Assembly: GCF_000020125.1 (NCBI RefSeq)
Contig: NC_010681.1
Location: 3,596,001 to 3,660,000 of the forward strand
Reading direction: 5' to 3'
Length of the DNA: 64,000 bases
Origin: Paraburkholderia phytofirmans PsJN
Lineage (GTDB): Bacteria > Pseudomonadota > Gammaproteobacteria > Burkholderiales > Burkholderiaceae
Part shown: piece after piece, positions 50,165 through 59,893 of the stretch
How the letters are laid out: the number at the start of each line of letters is the position of its first letter
How positions within the stretch are numbered: position 1 is the stretch's first letter
Translations under genes and position numbers: made by a program
Notes under the pieces: model-generated
What the model saw: only the letters and a program-made list of their open reading frames with translations
What the model was told of the DNA's origin: nothing
Databases searched by the model: none

Positions 50165-51142
50165 CTACGTCGGTGGATAAGCGGCGGCGCTGCGCGGCAG
50201 ACCCGGCGCGAGCACGATGGCGGGGGCGTCGTCGATACCCACGCCGCGGGCGGCGGCTTCTTCGGAGGCGTCGCGACTCGCGTCGTTCAGTTGCTGATAG
50301 TGACGGAATTTCGAAGGCGCCATGCCCTTTACCGCGAGAAACTGCCGGTTGAAATTCGACAGGTTGTTAAAGCCCGCCTTGAAACAGATATCCGTCACGC
50401 TCAGGTCGTCGTCGGTGAGCAACTGGCACGCGAGATTGATTCGCATGCGGTTCACGTACTGCACGAACGGCAGCCCGGTATGACGGCGGAAATAACGCGA
50501 GAACGCGCTGACGCTCTGGCCCGCGAGTTGCGCAAGGTCCGACTCGCGCAATTCGTTCGCGAGGTTTTTGCCGATATACGAGAGCACGTGATTGATGCGC
50601 GTCGACGCGAAACTGGTTGGATCGGCTTGATAAGCCGGACTCGCGAGCGTCTCGCGATCCTCGGCGTTCATCAGGATTTCGAGCATCGACATGAACAGAA
50701 CCAGCCGGCGCAGGCCGCGCGCCGCCAGCAATTCGAGGAACAGCGGCTGGATTGCCGCGCTCGTTTGCGCGCCGAACGAGATGCCGCGGCGCGAATCGGC
50801 AAGCAGCGCTTCGACTTGACGCCACTCCGGAAAACTGTCGATGCAGCCCGACACGAACTCCTGCCCGAATTGCACGACCAGATTGCGCTGCGCGATGGTC
50901 TCGCCCTCCGGCACATCGCTCACCCAGTTGTGCGGCAGGTTCGGCCCCATCAACACGAGATTGCCGGGCGTGTAGTTGCTGATGTGATCGCCGACGAACA
51001 TCTTGCCGGTGGTCGCCACGATCAGATGTATTTCGTATTCCGGATGAAAGTGCCAGCGCACCGTACGGTACGGATAGCCATGCGACCATACTTTGAACGA
51101 TTCGTCACGACGTACGGCCACGAGTTCGAGATCGGGTTGCAC
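50165..51142 (-). CDS. AraC-family regulator with N-terminal cupin
   Basis: 325 residues from the GTG at 51142, preceded by GGAG at good spacing; upstream in-frame codons show no family similarity. Cupin-type sensing domain with RWHFHPEYEIHLI (about 40-52) and PHNWVSD. C-terminal two-HTH AraC domain (about 190-300) with SDLAQLAGQSVSAFSRYFRRHTG and DICFKAGFNNLSNFNRQF. It probably activates the adjacent transport and catabolic genes on the same strand. Confidence 0.88.
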   Translation of the reverse strand: MQPDLELVAVRRDESFKVWSHGYPYRTVRWHFHPEYEIHLIVATTGKMFVGDHISNYTPGNLVLMGPNLPHNWVSDVPEGETIAQRNLVVQFGQEFVSGCIDSFPEWRQVEALLADSRRGISFGAQTSAAIQPLFLELLAARGLRRLVLFMSMLEILMNAEDRETLASPAYQADPTSFASTRINHVLSYIGKNLANELRESDLAQLAGQSVSAFSRYFRRHTGLPFVQYVNRMRINLACQLLTDDDLSVTDICFKAGFNNLSNFNRQFLAVKGMAPSKFRHYQQLNDASRDASEEAAARGVGIDDAPAIVLAPGLPRSAAAYPPT

Positions 51143-51412
51143 TGTCTGTCTCCATGAAGCGGCCGCCTCGTGCGCCGCTAGTCTTCGTCTTGTATAGCAA
51201 AAGTAGTCTTCCGGCGCGCTATTCACCACTAGAAATGAAACCGCGGACCGATACTTTTTTGCATTCGGGTTAGTCCTGGCGCGGCCAATGTCAAATTTGA
51301 TGCAATGCAATACGCTCGGCAACACGCGTCCATCACACTGCGGCGGACTACCCATCGCGCCGAAAAGCCCCGCTGCGCGGCGCTGCGCCACAAAAAACCG
51401 TACTTTGTCGCC

Positions 51413-51441
51413 TTGACTTTCGTTTCGCCGGGTACGATCAT
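51413..51441 (+). promoter_or_regulatory. dalD promoter
   Basis: TTGACT (51413-51418), 17-base spacer, GATCAT (51436-51441). The -10 and the bases after it (GATCATTCG, then TCAC) are repeated at the smoS promoter. Confidence 0.55.
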
Positions 51442-51454
51442 TCGCTCACATGCA

Positions 51455-51466
51455 GAGCAAATGCTC
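51455..51466. promoter_or_regulatory. Palindromic operator candidate at dalD
   Basis: GAGCAAATGCTC, a 12-bp palindrome apart from its two central bases, lies 13 bases after the -10. It matches GAGCAATTGTTC at the same distance from the smoS -10. Likely site of the SorC-type regulator. Confidence 0.5.
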
Positions 51467-51525
51467 CAACCCAAGAAAAAACGCACGCTACGAGCCGTGC
51501 GAGCAAGGACATTCAGGAGACGCAC

Positions 51526-52938
51526 ATGAACAGCGGGCAAGACAGCGGCGCGGCCGCACACGTGATCCTGCACATCGGCGCGGGATCGTTTCATCGCGCG
51601 CATCAGGCGTGGTATCTGCATCGATTGAACGAGGCCAAGGTGGCGGGCGAGCCGCACTGGTCGCTGACGGTCGGCAATATTCGCAGCGACATGAACGCGG
51701 TGCTCGAAGCGCTCGCCGCGCAAAACGGCGTCTATACGCTCGAGACCGTGACGCCTCAAGGTGAGCGCGCGTACGAGACGATTCGTTCGATCGAGCGCGT
51801 CGTGCCGTGGACCGAAAGTCTCGACGCGCTGATCGAAGCAGGCGCGGACCCGGCCTGCAAGATCATCGCGTTCACCGTCACCGAAGGCGGCTATTACCTC
51901 GACGAGCAGGACGAGCTCGACACCGCCAACCCCGATCTCGCAGCCGACCTCGAAGGCGGCCACACCACCATCTACGGCGCGCTGGCCGCGATTCTCGACG
52001 CGCGCATGAAAGCCGGCGCGGGCCCGGTCACGCTGCAGACGTGCGACAACCTGCGCAGCAACGGCGAGCGCTTCCACGCGGGCATGAGCGAGTTTCTCGA
52101 ACGGCGCGGCGCCAGCGAACTGGCGCAATGGTTCGACGACAACACCGCCAGTCCGAGTTCGATGGTCGACCGCATCACACCGCGTCCCACGCCGGACGTG
52201 CGCGAGCGTGTCAAGGCCGCCACCGGTGTCGACGACGCCGTTCCGGTCATGGGCGAAGCGTTCATCCAATGGGTGATCGAAGACAACTTTATCGCCGGAC
52301 GCCCGGCATGGGAAAAAGTCGGCGCGGAACTGGTCGACTCGGTCATGCCGTATGAAGAGGCGAAGATCCGCATTCTCAACGCGACGCATAGCTGCATCGC
52401 ATGGGCGGGCACGCTGGTCGGGCTGAACTATATTCACGAAGGCACGCTCGACGCGGACATCAACAAGTTCGCCTACGAGTACGTGACCGAAGACGTGATT
52501 CCGTGCCTCACGCCGAGTCCGCTCGATCTCGAACGCTATCGTGACGTGGTGCTCGAACGCTTCAGCAATCCTTATATCCAGGACACGAACCAGCGCGTCG
52601 CGGCAGATGGCTTTTCCAAGCTGCCCGGATTTATCGCGCCGACGTTGTCGGAATGTTTCGAGCGCGGCGTCACGCCCGCGGCGACGGCCATGCTGCCCGC
52701 CCTGTTCTTCCGTTTTCTCGATCGCTGGAACGCCGGCAAGTTGCCCTATACGTATCAGGACGGCGTAATGGATGAGCGTGTCGCGCGTGCTTTCTTCGAG
52801 GCGCCCGATCCGTTGAAAGCGTTCGCCGCCGACCGTCTGCTGTGGGGCAGCATGGCGCAGACGCCGGAACTGGAATCGGCGCTGGAAGGCGCCGTGGCGC
52901 GCGTCGATGTATGGCTCGCCAAACGCGGCGCGGTTTGA
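51526..52938 (+). CDS. dalD: D-arabinitol 4-dehydrogenase
   Basis: Oxidises D-arabinitol to D-xylulose with NAD. 470-residue polyol-specific long-chain dehydrogenase: N-terminal [15 protein letters not shown], and the catalytic Lys-x4-Asn-x2-His in [11 protein letters not shown] (about 285-295). Long stretches such as [10 protein letters not shown] and [18 protein letters not shown] are very like enterobacterial DalD. AGGAGA before the ATG. Followed by a xylulokinase gene, so product and next substrate fit. Confidence 0.9.
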   Translation: MNSGQDSGAAAHVILHIGAGSFHRAHQAWYLHRLNEAKVAGEPHWSLTVGNIRSDMNAVLEALAAQNGVYTLETVTPQGERAYETIRSIERVVPWTESLDALIEAGADPACKIIAFTVTEGGYYLDEQDELDTANPDLAADLEGGHTTIYGALAAILDARMKAGAGPVTLQTCDNLRSNGERFHAGMSEFLERRGASELAQWFDDNTASPSSMVDRITPRPTPDVRERVKAATGVDDAVPVMGEAFIQWVIEDNFIAGRPAWEKVGAELVDSVMPYEEAKIRILNATHSCIAWAGTLVGLNYIHEGTLDADINKFAYEYVTEDVIPCLTPSPLDLERYRDVVLERFSNPYIQDTNQRVAADGFSKLPGFIAPTLSECFERGVTPAATAMLPALFFRFLDRWNAGKLPYTYQDGVMDERVARAFFEAPDPLKAFAADRLLWGSMAQTPELESALEGAVARVDVWLAKRGAV

Positions 52939-53108
52939 ACGCCGCTGACTCGATGATCGACTCGATGATTCATAAGCGCCGCGCACCGCGCGGCATCGAA
53001 GCGCGCACGTGCCACGCGAAACCAGGCTCAGCCAGGCTTAATGCGCATGGCACCGCGCGCGATGTGCGGCTAAAGTAGCGCATCTCCAACGACGAAGGTT
53101 CCGCGCCC

Positions 53109-54590
53109 ATGTATCTCGGCATCGACCTCGGCACGTCCGAAGTGAAAGTTCTGCTGCTCGCCTCCGACGGACGCGTGATCGGCACTGCAGGCTCACCATT
53201 CACCGTTTCGCGCCCGCACCAGCGCTGGGCCGAGCAGAATCCCGAAGATTGGTGGGCTGGTACGCGTACCGCGCTCGCCGCGTTGCGCGCCAAACATCCC
53301 GACGAGTTCGCGCAGATTCGCGGCATCGGCCTGTCGGGTCAGATGCACGGCGCCGTGCTGCTGGATGCGCAGGACCGCGTGCTGCGTCCCGCGATCCTGT
53401 GGAACGATATGCGCAGCGACAAGGAATGCGCGGAGTTGACCGAGCGCGCGCCGGAGTTGCACAGCGTGGCCGGCAATCTCGCCATGCCCGGTTTCACCGC
53501 GCCTAAGCTGCTGTGGGTCGCGCGCCATGAGCCGGAGATTTTTGCGCAGACCGCCTGCGTGTTGCTGCCGAAAGATTACTTGCGCCTGCAACTGACCGGC
53601 GGCAAGGTGTCCGATCCATCCGATGCGGCCGGCACGCTGTGGCTCGATGTCGCCAAGCGCGACTGGTCGGACTCGCTGCTCGCGGCCTGCAATATGTCGC
53701 GTGCGCAGATGCCGAGTCTTGCCGAAGGCAGCGAGCCGTCCGGCACGCTGCTGCCCTCGGTCGCGCGTGAATTCGGCTTGAGCGACGGCGTAATCGTCGC
53801 GGCCGGCGGCGGCGATAACGCCACCAGTGCGATCGGTATCGGCGCGACGCAACCCGGCGACGGCTTCGTTTCACTCGGCACGTCGGGCGTGCTGTGCGTG
53901 GTCGGCGACAGCTTCCGGCCGAATCCGGCTTCGGCGGTGCACGCGTTCTGTCACGCGATTCCGGATCGCTGGCATCAGATGAGCGTGGTGCTCTCCGCCG
54001 CGAGTTGTCTGCGCTGGGTCTGCAAGCTGACTTCCACTGACGAACCGACCCTGCTCGCCGAAATCGAGGCGCTCCCCGCGGACGCCTTGAACACCGCGCC
54101 GCTCTTTCTGCCCTATCTGTCGGGCGAACGCACGCCGCACAACGACCCGTATGCGCAAGGCGTGTTCTTCGGCATGACGCACGCAACGGACCGCGCGCTG
54201 CTCGGCTACGCGGTGCTCGAAGGCGTCACGCTTGCACTCACCGACGGCCTCGACGCGCTGCGTGCGGCCGGCACGGAAGCGAAGGCGCTGTCGCTGCTCG
54301 GCGGCGGCGCCCGCAGCGACTACTGGGCCCAGTTGCTCGCGGACGCACTCGACACCGCCACCCGCAAGCACGGCGGCGGCGAGACCGGCGCGGCGCTCGG
54401 CGCGGCACGCCTTGGCTGGCTGGCCGCCGGCGGCGATCCGGCCACCGTGCTGACCAAGCCGCCGATCGCTAAGGAGTTCACGCCGAACCCGCGCCGCCAT
54501 GCCGAACTGCGCGCGCGGCTCGAAGCGTATCGCGCGCTCTACCGCCACGTGCGGCCGTTGTTCGACCCCGCGCGGCAACCGCTTGCCTGA
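53109..54590 (+). CDS. xylB: Xylulokinase
   Basis: Phosphorylates D-xylulose to D-xylulose 5-phosphate, feeding the pentose phosphate pathway. 493-residue FGGY kinase: GIDLGTSEVKVLLL, SGQMHGAVLLD, ILWNDMRS, SLGTSGVLCV and LLGGGARSDYWAQ. The GQMHG motif is typical of xylulokinases. It takes the D-xylulose made by dalD, encoded 170 bases upstream. AAGG precedes the ATG. Confidence 0.93.
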   Translation: MYLGIDLGTSEVKVLLLASDGRVIGTAGSPFTVSRPHQRWAEQNPEDWWAGTRTALAALRAKHPDEFAQIRGIGLSGQMHGAVLLDAQDRVLRPAILWNDMRSDKECAELTERAPELHSVAGNLAMPGFTAPKLLWVARHEPEIFAQTACVLLPKDYLRLQLTGGKVSDPSDAAGTLWLDVAKRDWSDSLLAACNMSRAQMPSLAEGSEPSGTLLPSVAREFGLSDGVIVAAGGGDNATSAIGIGATQPGDGFVSLGTSGVLCVVGDSFRPNPASAVHAFCHAIPDRWHQMSVVLSAASCLRWVCKLTSTDEPTLLAEIEALPADALNTAPLFLPYLSGERTPHNDPYAQGVFFGMTHATDRALLGYAVLEGVTLALTDGLDALRAAGTEAKALSLLGGGARSDYWAQLLADALDTATRKHGGGETGAALGAARLGWLAAGGDPATVLTKPPIAKEFTPNPRRHAELRARLEAYRALYRHVRPLFDPARQPLA

Positions 54591-54680
54591 CCGGCAATCC
54601 GCGGCCGGCTTCCGCGCCAGGATTAGTTGAAGCGCGAAGACCGGCTGCTATCATCGGCGCACTTCAAGCGAACCGTCACC

Positions 54681-55628
54681 GTGCCCAAGTCCACAGAAAA
54701 ATTAGATCTTGCTACCCGCGCCGCGTGGCTCTATTACGTTGCCGGCAACACCCAGAATGAGATCGCCGAGAAGCTGCAGGTGTCGCGCCCGGTCGCGCAA
54801 CGGCTGGTCGCCTTCGCGGTGGAAAAGAATCTGATTCGCGTGCGCGTCGATCACAAACTGGCGGACTGCCTGGCGCTCGCCGATCAACTGTCGAAGCGCT
54901 ACGGTCTGAGCATGTGCGAAGTGGTGCCGATCGACAGCGATACGTCCGATGAGGTCGATCGCAAACTGGCGGTGGCCGGCGCGCAGGTGATGGAGCGCTA
55001 TCTCGGCGAGGAAAAACCGATGGTGGTCGCGGTGAGCAGCGGCCGGACGCTGAAGGCCGCCGTCGATCAGATCGCACAGCTGGACCGTCCGCAACACCGG
55101 CTGGTATCCATGGTCGGCGCGATCGCCCAGGACGGCTCCTCGAACCGCTATGACGTCGCGCTGCACATTTCGGAGAAGACGGGCGGCAAGCATTTTCTGC
55201 TGCCCGCGCCGCTGCTCGCCGATAACGAAGCGGAACGCGCGCAGTGGTGCAATCACCGGCTTTATCGGATTGTCGAGTCGCTGTCGGCGCAGGCCGATGT
55301 GGCGTTTGTCGGCATTGGCAATATCGGGCCGAAATGCCCGCTGCTCGAAGACGGCTTCATTACATCGGCGGAAGTGAAAGAGTTGACGCAGAACGGCGCG
55401 GTGGCTGAAATGCTCGGACTGCCGATCGACGCAGCCGGCGCGCACGTCGAATCGCCGACCGGCCGGCGCGTGACGAGCATCGCGCTCGACTCGCCGCCGC
55501 AGCGCCCGACCATCGGTTTCGCCGGCGGGGAGCGCAAACGTGAAGCACTGATCGCCGTGCTCAAAGGCGGCTGGCTCTCGGGATTGGTGACCGACGAATC
55601 CTGCGCGAGAGCCGCGCTCGAGGCGTAA
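54681..55628 (+). CDS. SorC-family sugar-responsive regulator
   Basis: 315 residues from a GTG at 54681; a TTG at 54627 with AGGA nearby would add 18 residues not typical of the family. The HTH (AWLYYVAGNTQNEIAEKLQVSRPVAQRLV) is followed by the SorC ligand domain related to phosphosugar-binding folds (SSGRTLKAAVDQI, VGIGNIGP). Follows xylB by 90 bases. It is the expected regulator of the dalD and smo promoters, comparable in position to DalR of arabitol loci. Confidence 0.85.
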   Translation: MPKSTEKLDLATRAAWLYYVAGNTQNEIAEKLQVSRPVAQRLVAFAVEKNLIRVRVDHKLADCLALADQLSKRYGLSMCEVVPIDSDTSDEVDRKLAVAGAQVMERYLGEEKPMVVAVSSGRTLKAAVDQIAQLDRPQHRLVSMVGAIAQDGSSNRYDVALHISEKTGGKHFLLPAPLLADNEAERAQWCNHRLYRIVESLSAQADVAFVGIGNIGPKCPLLEDGFITSAEVKELTQNGAVAEMLGLPIDAAGAHVESPTGRRVTSIALDSPPQRPTIGFAGGERKREALIAVLKGGWLSGLVTDESCARAALEA

Positions 55629-55653
55629 GCGGACGGCCTGCGCCAAAGCCGCG

Positions 55654-55950
55654 CTACATCGCCGTCAGGCCTTCGGTGATGATGATCCGGTATTCCCCGC
55701 CCTGCAGACGTGTTTCGCTGACGGCCTGATACTCCGGGCTGCGATACCAGGCAATCGCTTCGTCGTAGCTGGCGAATTCGAGAATCAGGATTTCGTCGAT
55801 CGGCGGACCTTCCACGACTTCCTTGCGGCCGTGGCTCGCCAGCATCATGACCGGATGCCGCTCGAAGGTTGCGGGTGCAACCTGTTTGTATTCATCCAGT
55901 TTCGCGGGGTCAAGCGTTTTCTCGCGCGTAATGACGACGTAGGCGGCCAT
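55654..55950 (-). CDS. DUF1330 domain-containing protein
   Basis: 98-residue ferredoxin-like (dimeric alpha/beta barrel) protein: AYVVITREKTLDPAKLDEYKQ, LILEFASYDEAIAWYRSPEYQ. DUF1330 has no established function. Last gene of the minus-strand smo-like operon, 57 bases after smoK. Its end lies only 25 bases from that of the SorC gene, with no visible terminator. Confidence 0.82.
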   Translation of the reverse strand: MAAYVVITREKTLDPAKLDEYKQVAPATFERHPVMMLASHGRKEVVEGPPIDEILILEFASYDEAIAWYRSPEYQAVSETRLQGGEYRIIITEGLTAM

Positions 55951-56007
55951 GAGCGTTTCCGGGGCGTGGTTGAAAGGAAAGCGGCGCGCCCGCCGCTTTC
56001 CCAATCG

Positions 56008-57117
56008 TCACGCGGCCAGCACTTCGACGATCTTACGCTGGAATGCTTTCCCTGCGCTGTCGAACAGGTGGCAATGCTCCGGCGTGGCGCCGAGTTTTTG
56101 CGTCTCACCTTTCGTATGACGTTCGAGCGGCGGAATGCGCGCGATCAGTCCGTCCGGCGCGACGCTTGACTCCGCGTACAGATACGCCGCGTCGCCAAGA
56201 GACTCGACAGCCATCGTGCGGGCCGAGATGCCGTCTTCGGCCATGCCGACGTGCAGATGCTCGGGGCGAATGCCGACCGTCACCTTGTCGCCCTGCTTCA
56301 CCGCGGCCGGTTCCACCGCGACGCGCTGCGTCTCGCCGGTTTCGTAGCGCACCGTGACGCCGTCATGCGTGACCGACTGCACCACGCCTTCCATGAAGTT
56401 CATTTTCGGCGAACCGATGAATCCCGCGACGAAACGGTTGGCCGGCGCGTGATACAGCATGGTCGGGCTGCCGACCTGCTCCAGATTGCCCGCCGACAGC
56501 ACCACGATCTTGTCCGCCAGCGTCATCGCCTCGACCTGATCGTGCGTCACGTAAATCATCGTGGTTTTCAGTTCGTCATGCAGACGCGCGAATTCGAGGC
56601 GCATTTTCACGCGCAAGGCAGCGTCGAGATTCGACAGCGGTTCGTCGAACAGGAACACCTTCGGCTTGCGTGTAATCGCGCGGCCGATCGCCACGCGCTG
56701 ACGCTGGCCGCCCGACAACTGCTTCGGCTTGCGATCGAGCAAATGGTCGATGTGCAGGATCTTCGCGGCGTTGCGCACCGCGGCGTCGATTTCCGGCTTC
56801 TTGGTGCCGGCGAGTTTCAGGCCGAACGCCATGTTGTCGTACAGCGTCATGTGCGGATACAGCGCGTACGACTGGAACACCATCGCGATGCCGCGCTTGG
56901 CGGGCGCCACGTCGTTCACGCGCATGCCGTCGATGGTCAGATCGCCGCCGCTGATATCTTCGAGGCCGGCGATCATCCGCATCAGCGTCGATTTACCGCA
57001 ACCGCTCGGGCCCACGAACACGACGAACTCGCCGTCCGCGATATCGAGGTTGATGTCGCGCATCACTTCGTTTTCGTCGTACGCCTTCCTGATGTTGCGC
57101 AGAGTTACGCTTGCCAT
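56008..57117 (-). CDS. smoK: Polyol ABC transporter ATP-binding protein (SmoK/MalK type)
   Basis: 369 residues: Walker [10 protein letters not shown], signature [26 protein letters not shown] and switch-His [15 protein letters not shown]-terminal TOBE/MalK regulatory domain ([11 protein letters not shown]) follows. Energises the SmoE-SmoF-SmoG importer. In the operon it follows the HAD gene, not the permeases directly. GGAGA before the ATG at 57117. Confidence 0.9.
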   Translation of the reverse strand: MASVTLRNIRKAYDENEVMRDINLDIADGEFVVFVGPSGCGKSTLMRMIAGLEDISGGDLTIDGMRVNDVAPAKRGIAMVFQSYALYPHMTLYDNMAFGLKLAGTKKPEIDAAVRNAAKILHIDHLLDRKPKQLSGGQRQRVAIGRAITRKPKVFLFDEPLSNLDAALRVKMRLEFARLHDELKTTMIYVTHDQVEAMTLADKIVVLSAGNLEQVGSPTMLYHAPANRFVAGFIGSPKMNFMEGVVQSVTHDGVTVRYETGETQRVAVEPAAVKQGDKVTVGIRPEHLHVGMAEDGISARTMAVESLGDAAYLYAESSVAPDGLIARIPPLERHTKGETQKLGATPEHCHLFDSAGKAFQRKIVEVLAA

Positions 57118-57223
57118 GATGTGTCTCCGTGTAATGCTATGTGTTGCTTGTCCGGTATTTCGGTTGCCTGAGTTGTTTGCGACACTCAGGCGGCTACATT
57201 GATCCGCTTTCGATGCCGCCCGC

Positions 57224-57937
57224 TTATGGCGCGGCCGCCGTCGCACTTAGCGTCCATTGCGCGACCAGCTCCGGCAACTGCTGCATGTCGTCGAAGACGT
57301 GACGCGCGCCGGCTGCATGCAGCTTGTCAATCTGCGCATCGCTCGCATGACCACCGCCGATGAAACCGAGCACCGTCATGCCCGCCGCAGTGGCGGCCGT
57401 CACACCCGTGACGCTGTCCTCCACCACGAGGCACGCCGAGGGCGCGAGTCCGAGACCCTTGGCCGCCGCCAGATAGACGTCGGGCGCGGGCTTCGGATTC
57501 GGCACCGCGTCGGCGCAGAACAGGCGGTCGCCGAAAAATCTCACGAGGCCCGTGCGCGTCAGCACCGTTTCCACATACGGGCGAAAGCTGTTGCTCGCGC
57601 AGCCTTTGGGGAGCGGCACCTGAGCCAGCGCGGCTTCGATGCCTTCGACCGTCGGCGCCTGCATCGCCGCCGCTTCCACAGCTTGCCGGATCGAATCGAT
57701 ATCCTCGTCGCTGAGGCTTTTGCCGAGCTGCGCCGCGGTGCCTTGCAGCACTTTCTCGATGCGCAGTCCGAGCAGCGGCAGCACGACCGGTTCGACGTCG
57801 GTGTCGGGCCAGCGCGCTTCGAGTTCGTGCACCAGCATGCGCGCCGCCACGGCTTCGCTGTCGATCAGCACACCGTCGCAATCGCAGATCAGCGCGAAAT
57901 TGCCGGCGAGCGTGCTTCCACTCGTGCCTGCCGTCAT
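57224..57937 (-). CDS. HAD-superfamily phosphatase (subfamily IA)
   Basis: 237 residues with the nucleophile motif [11 protein letters not shown] (DxD), and later motifs [22 protein letters not shown] and [12 protein letters not shown]. beta-Phosphoglucomutase-like cap. It could dephosphorylate a sugar or polyol phosphate made during catabolism, or clear a dead-end product. Start at 57937 overlaps the smoG stop by four bases (ATGA), so it is co-translated with the permease. Confidence 0.88.
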   Translation of the reverse strand: MTAGTSGSTLAGNFALICDCDGVLIDSEAVAARMLVHELEARWPDTDVEPVVLPLLGLRIEKVLQGTAAQLGKSLSDEDIDSIRQAVEAAAMQAPTVEGIEAALAQVPLPKGCASNSFRPYVETVLTRTGLVRFFGDRLFCADAVPNPKPAPDVYLAAAKGLGLAPSACLVVEDSVTGVTAATAAGMTVLGFIGGGHASDAQIDKLHAAGARHVFDDMQQLPELVAQWTLSATAAAP

Positions 57938-58809
57938 TTGACCGCCCCAAAGGTAAGGCCGCGCACCAGTTGCTTCTGCGACAGCCAGCCGACGATCAGG
58001 ATCGGCGCGACCGCCAGCAGCGAAGCGGCGGACAGCTTGGCCCAGAAGAGACCCTCGGGACTCGAATACGACGCAATGAACACGGTCAGCGGAGCGGCGT
58101 TCGAACTCGACAGGTTGATGCTCCAGAACGCTTCGTTCCACGACAGGATCACGAGCAGCAGCGCCGTCGATGCGAGTCCCGGCAGCGACATCGGCATCAG
58201 CAGATAGACGATTTCCTGCCACGTCGCGGCGCCGTCGATTCGGCCGGCTTCGAGAATGTCACGCGGAATTTCGGCGAAGTACGTGAAGGACATCCATACC
58301 GCGATCGGTAAATTGATCAGCGTGTAGACGATCACGAGACCCGACACCGAATCCAGCAGACCGCTGTTTTTCCACAGCAGATAGATCGGCACCAGCACGC
58401 CGACCGACGGCATCATCTTGGTCGACAACATCCACAGCAGCACTTTCTGCGTGCGGCGGGTCGGGAAGAACGCCATCGCATACGCGGCCGGCACGGCGAG
58501 TATCAGGCACAGAATCGTCACGCCCGCGGAGATGAGTATCGAATTCCACGCGAACGAAAAGTAATTGCTGCGCGCGAACACCTCGCGAAAGCTATCGAGC
58601 GTCGGGATGAAAAACAGCGACGACGCATAGGCTTGCTGCTCCGTCTTGAATGCGGTAATCGTCATCCAGAAGATCGGGAAGAACAGCAGCAGAGCGACGA
58701 GCCAGGCGATCACGCCGGGAATGCCGCGTCGGATCGCGGCGAACGGCGACTTCGCCGGCACCGTCATGGCAGTCGGGTTCGACACCGGGGTAGAGGCAAC
58801 CTGGCTCAT
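57934..58809 (-). CDS. smoG: Polyol ABC transporter permease (SmoG type)
   Basis: 291 residues, six spans. The EAA loop EAGRIDGAATWQEIVYLLMP contacts the ATPase. Like MalG it has a short cytoplasmic N-terminus and TFGAVK at the C-terminus. Overlaps smoF upstream and the HAD gene downstream by four bases each. Confidence 0.9.
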   Translation of the reverse strand: MSQVASTPVSNPTAMTVPAKSPFAAIRRGIPGVIAWLVALLLFFPIFWMTITAFKTEQQAYASSLFFIPTLDSFREVFARSNYFSFAWNSILISAGVTILCLILAVPAAYAMAFFPTRRTQKVLLWMLSTKMMPSVGVLVPIYLLWKNSGLLDSVSGLVIVYTLINLPIAVWMSFTYFAEIPRDILEAGRIDGAATWQEIVYLLMPMSLPGLASTALLLVILSWNEAFWSINLSSSNAAPLTVFIASYSSPEGLFWAKLSAASLLAVAPILIVGWLSQKQLVRGLTFGAVK

Positions 58810-59741
58810 TTTTCGTACTCCCCTTTAAGGTTCTTCGCGAGCATCCGCACCAGGAAGAACGACACGATATTGGCCAGCACGACAGCGAGAATGCCGCCCG
58901 CCGAAGCGAGACCGACGTCGAACTGTTGCAGGCCCAACGAATAGATCAGGTACGACAGGTTGGTGGTCGCGGTGCCCGGACCGCCGCCCGTGGTCGTGTA
59001 GATTTCGGCGAAGATCGACAGCAGGAAAATCGTTTCCATCATCACCACCACCGCAATGGCCCGCTTCAGGTGAGGCAGCGTGATGTAGAAGAACATCGAG
59101 AACGGACCCGCGCCGTCGATGCGCGCCGCCTCCTTCTGCTCCTGATCGAGCGACTGGATCGCCGTGAACAGAATCAGGAAAGCAAAGGGCAGCCACTGCC
59201 ACGCGACGATCATGATCACTGCCGTCAGCGGATATTCGGCGAACCAGTCGATCGGTTGCATGCCCATGGCGCGCATGCCCTGCGCGATCAGCCCGTACAC
59301 CGGATGCAGGATCATGTTCTTCCAGATCAGCGCGCTCACGGTCGGCATCACGAAGAACGGCGCGATGGCGAGCAGCCGCGCGATCCCCTGGCCGTAGAAC
59401 TTGCGGTCGAACAGTATCGCCATCAGCACGCCGCCCACCACCGTGATCACGAGCACCGAGATGATCAGTTCGAGTGTGTGACCGATCGAAGGGCCGAACG
59501 ACGGATCGCTGGCAAGATATTTATAGTTGTCGAAACCCGCGAAGCCTTTCAGATCCGGATTCAACAGGTTGTAACGCGAGAACGAAAACCAGATCGTCAT
59601 CGCGAGCGGAATCGCCATCCACAGCACGAGCACCGCGACCGAAGGCGTGGCTAGCCAGCGGGCGGAATTGGCTTTGCGGGTTTCACGTTCTTTTTCTGTC
59701 TGGGGATGGGCGTGCATGATAGGTAGGCGCAGAGGACGCAT
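58806..59741 (-). CDS. smoF: Polyol ABC transporter permease (SmoF type)
   Basis: 311 residues from the ATG at 59741, which has AGGTGG at good spacing; the in-frame ATG at 59717 lacks a ribosome site. Six or more spans and the EAA motif EAARIDGAGPFSMFFYITLPHL. Pairs with SmoG to form the channel. Confidence 0.88.
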   Translation of the reverse strand: MRPLRLPIMHAHPQTEKERETRKANSARWLATPSVAVLVLWMAIPLAMTIWFSFSRYNLLNPDLKGFAGFDNYKYLASDPSFGPSIGHTLELIISVLVITVVGGVLMAILFDRKFYGQGIARLLAIAPFFVMPTVSALIWKNMILHPVYGLIAQGMRAMGMQPIDWFAEYPLTAVIMIVAWQWLPFAFLILFTAIQSLDQEQKEAARIDGAGPFSMFFYITLPHLKRAIAVVVMMETIFLLSIFAEIYTTTGGGPGTATTNLSYLIYSLGLQQFDVGLASAGGILAVVLANIVSFFLVRMLAKNLKGEYEK

Positions 59742-59846
59742 GATTGACCACCTGTTCGGTAATGCGCGGACCGCCGCCCGAAGCCGCGACGACACCCTAC
59801 GATGTCGCGGCGCACGTGTGGCGGAACGGCCCGCTGTGCCGCGTAA

Positions 59847-59870
59847 GCCGGCTGACGGGCGTCAGCCGGC
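59847..59870. repeat. Perfect hairpin between smoE and smoF
   Basis: GCCGGCTGACG pairs with CGTCAGCCGGC with only GG in the loop, an 11-bp stem in the 152-base gap after smoE. The placement fits an mRNA element that keeps binding-protein transcript abundant relative to permease transcript, as known for malE-malF. Confidence 0.6.
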
Positions 59871-59893
59871 GCGTGCCACGTAACGGCCGTGGC

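Larger units (their letters stand above)
51143..51525. other. Divergent control region between araC-type gene and dalD, 383 bases
   Basis: No gene supported. The dalD promoter and operator lie at 51413-51466. Confidence 0.5.

Noticed and set aside
54627..54680. TTG start for the SorC regulator
   Set aside because: It would add 18 residues not typical of the family. Kept as an alternative because AGGA lies just before it.
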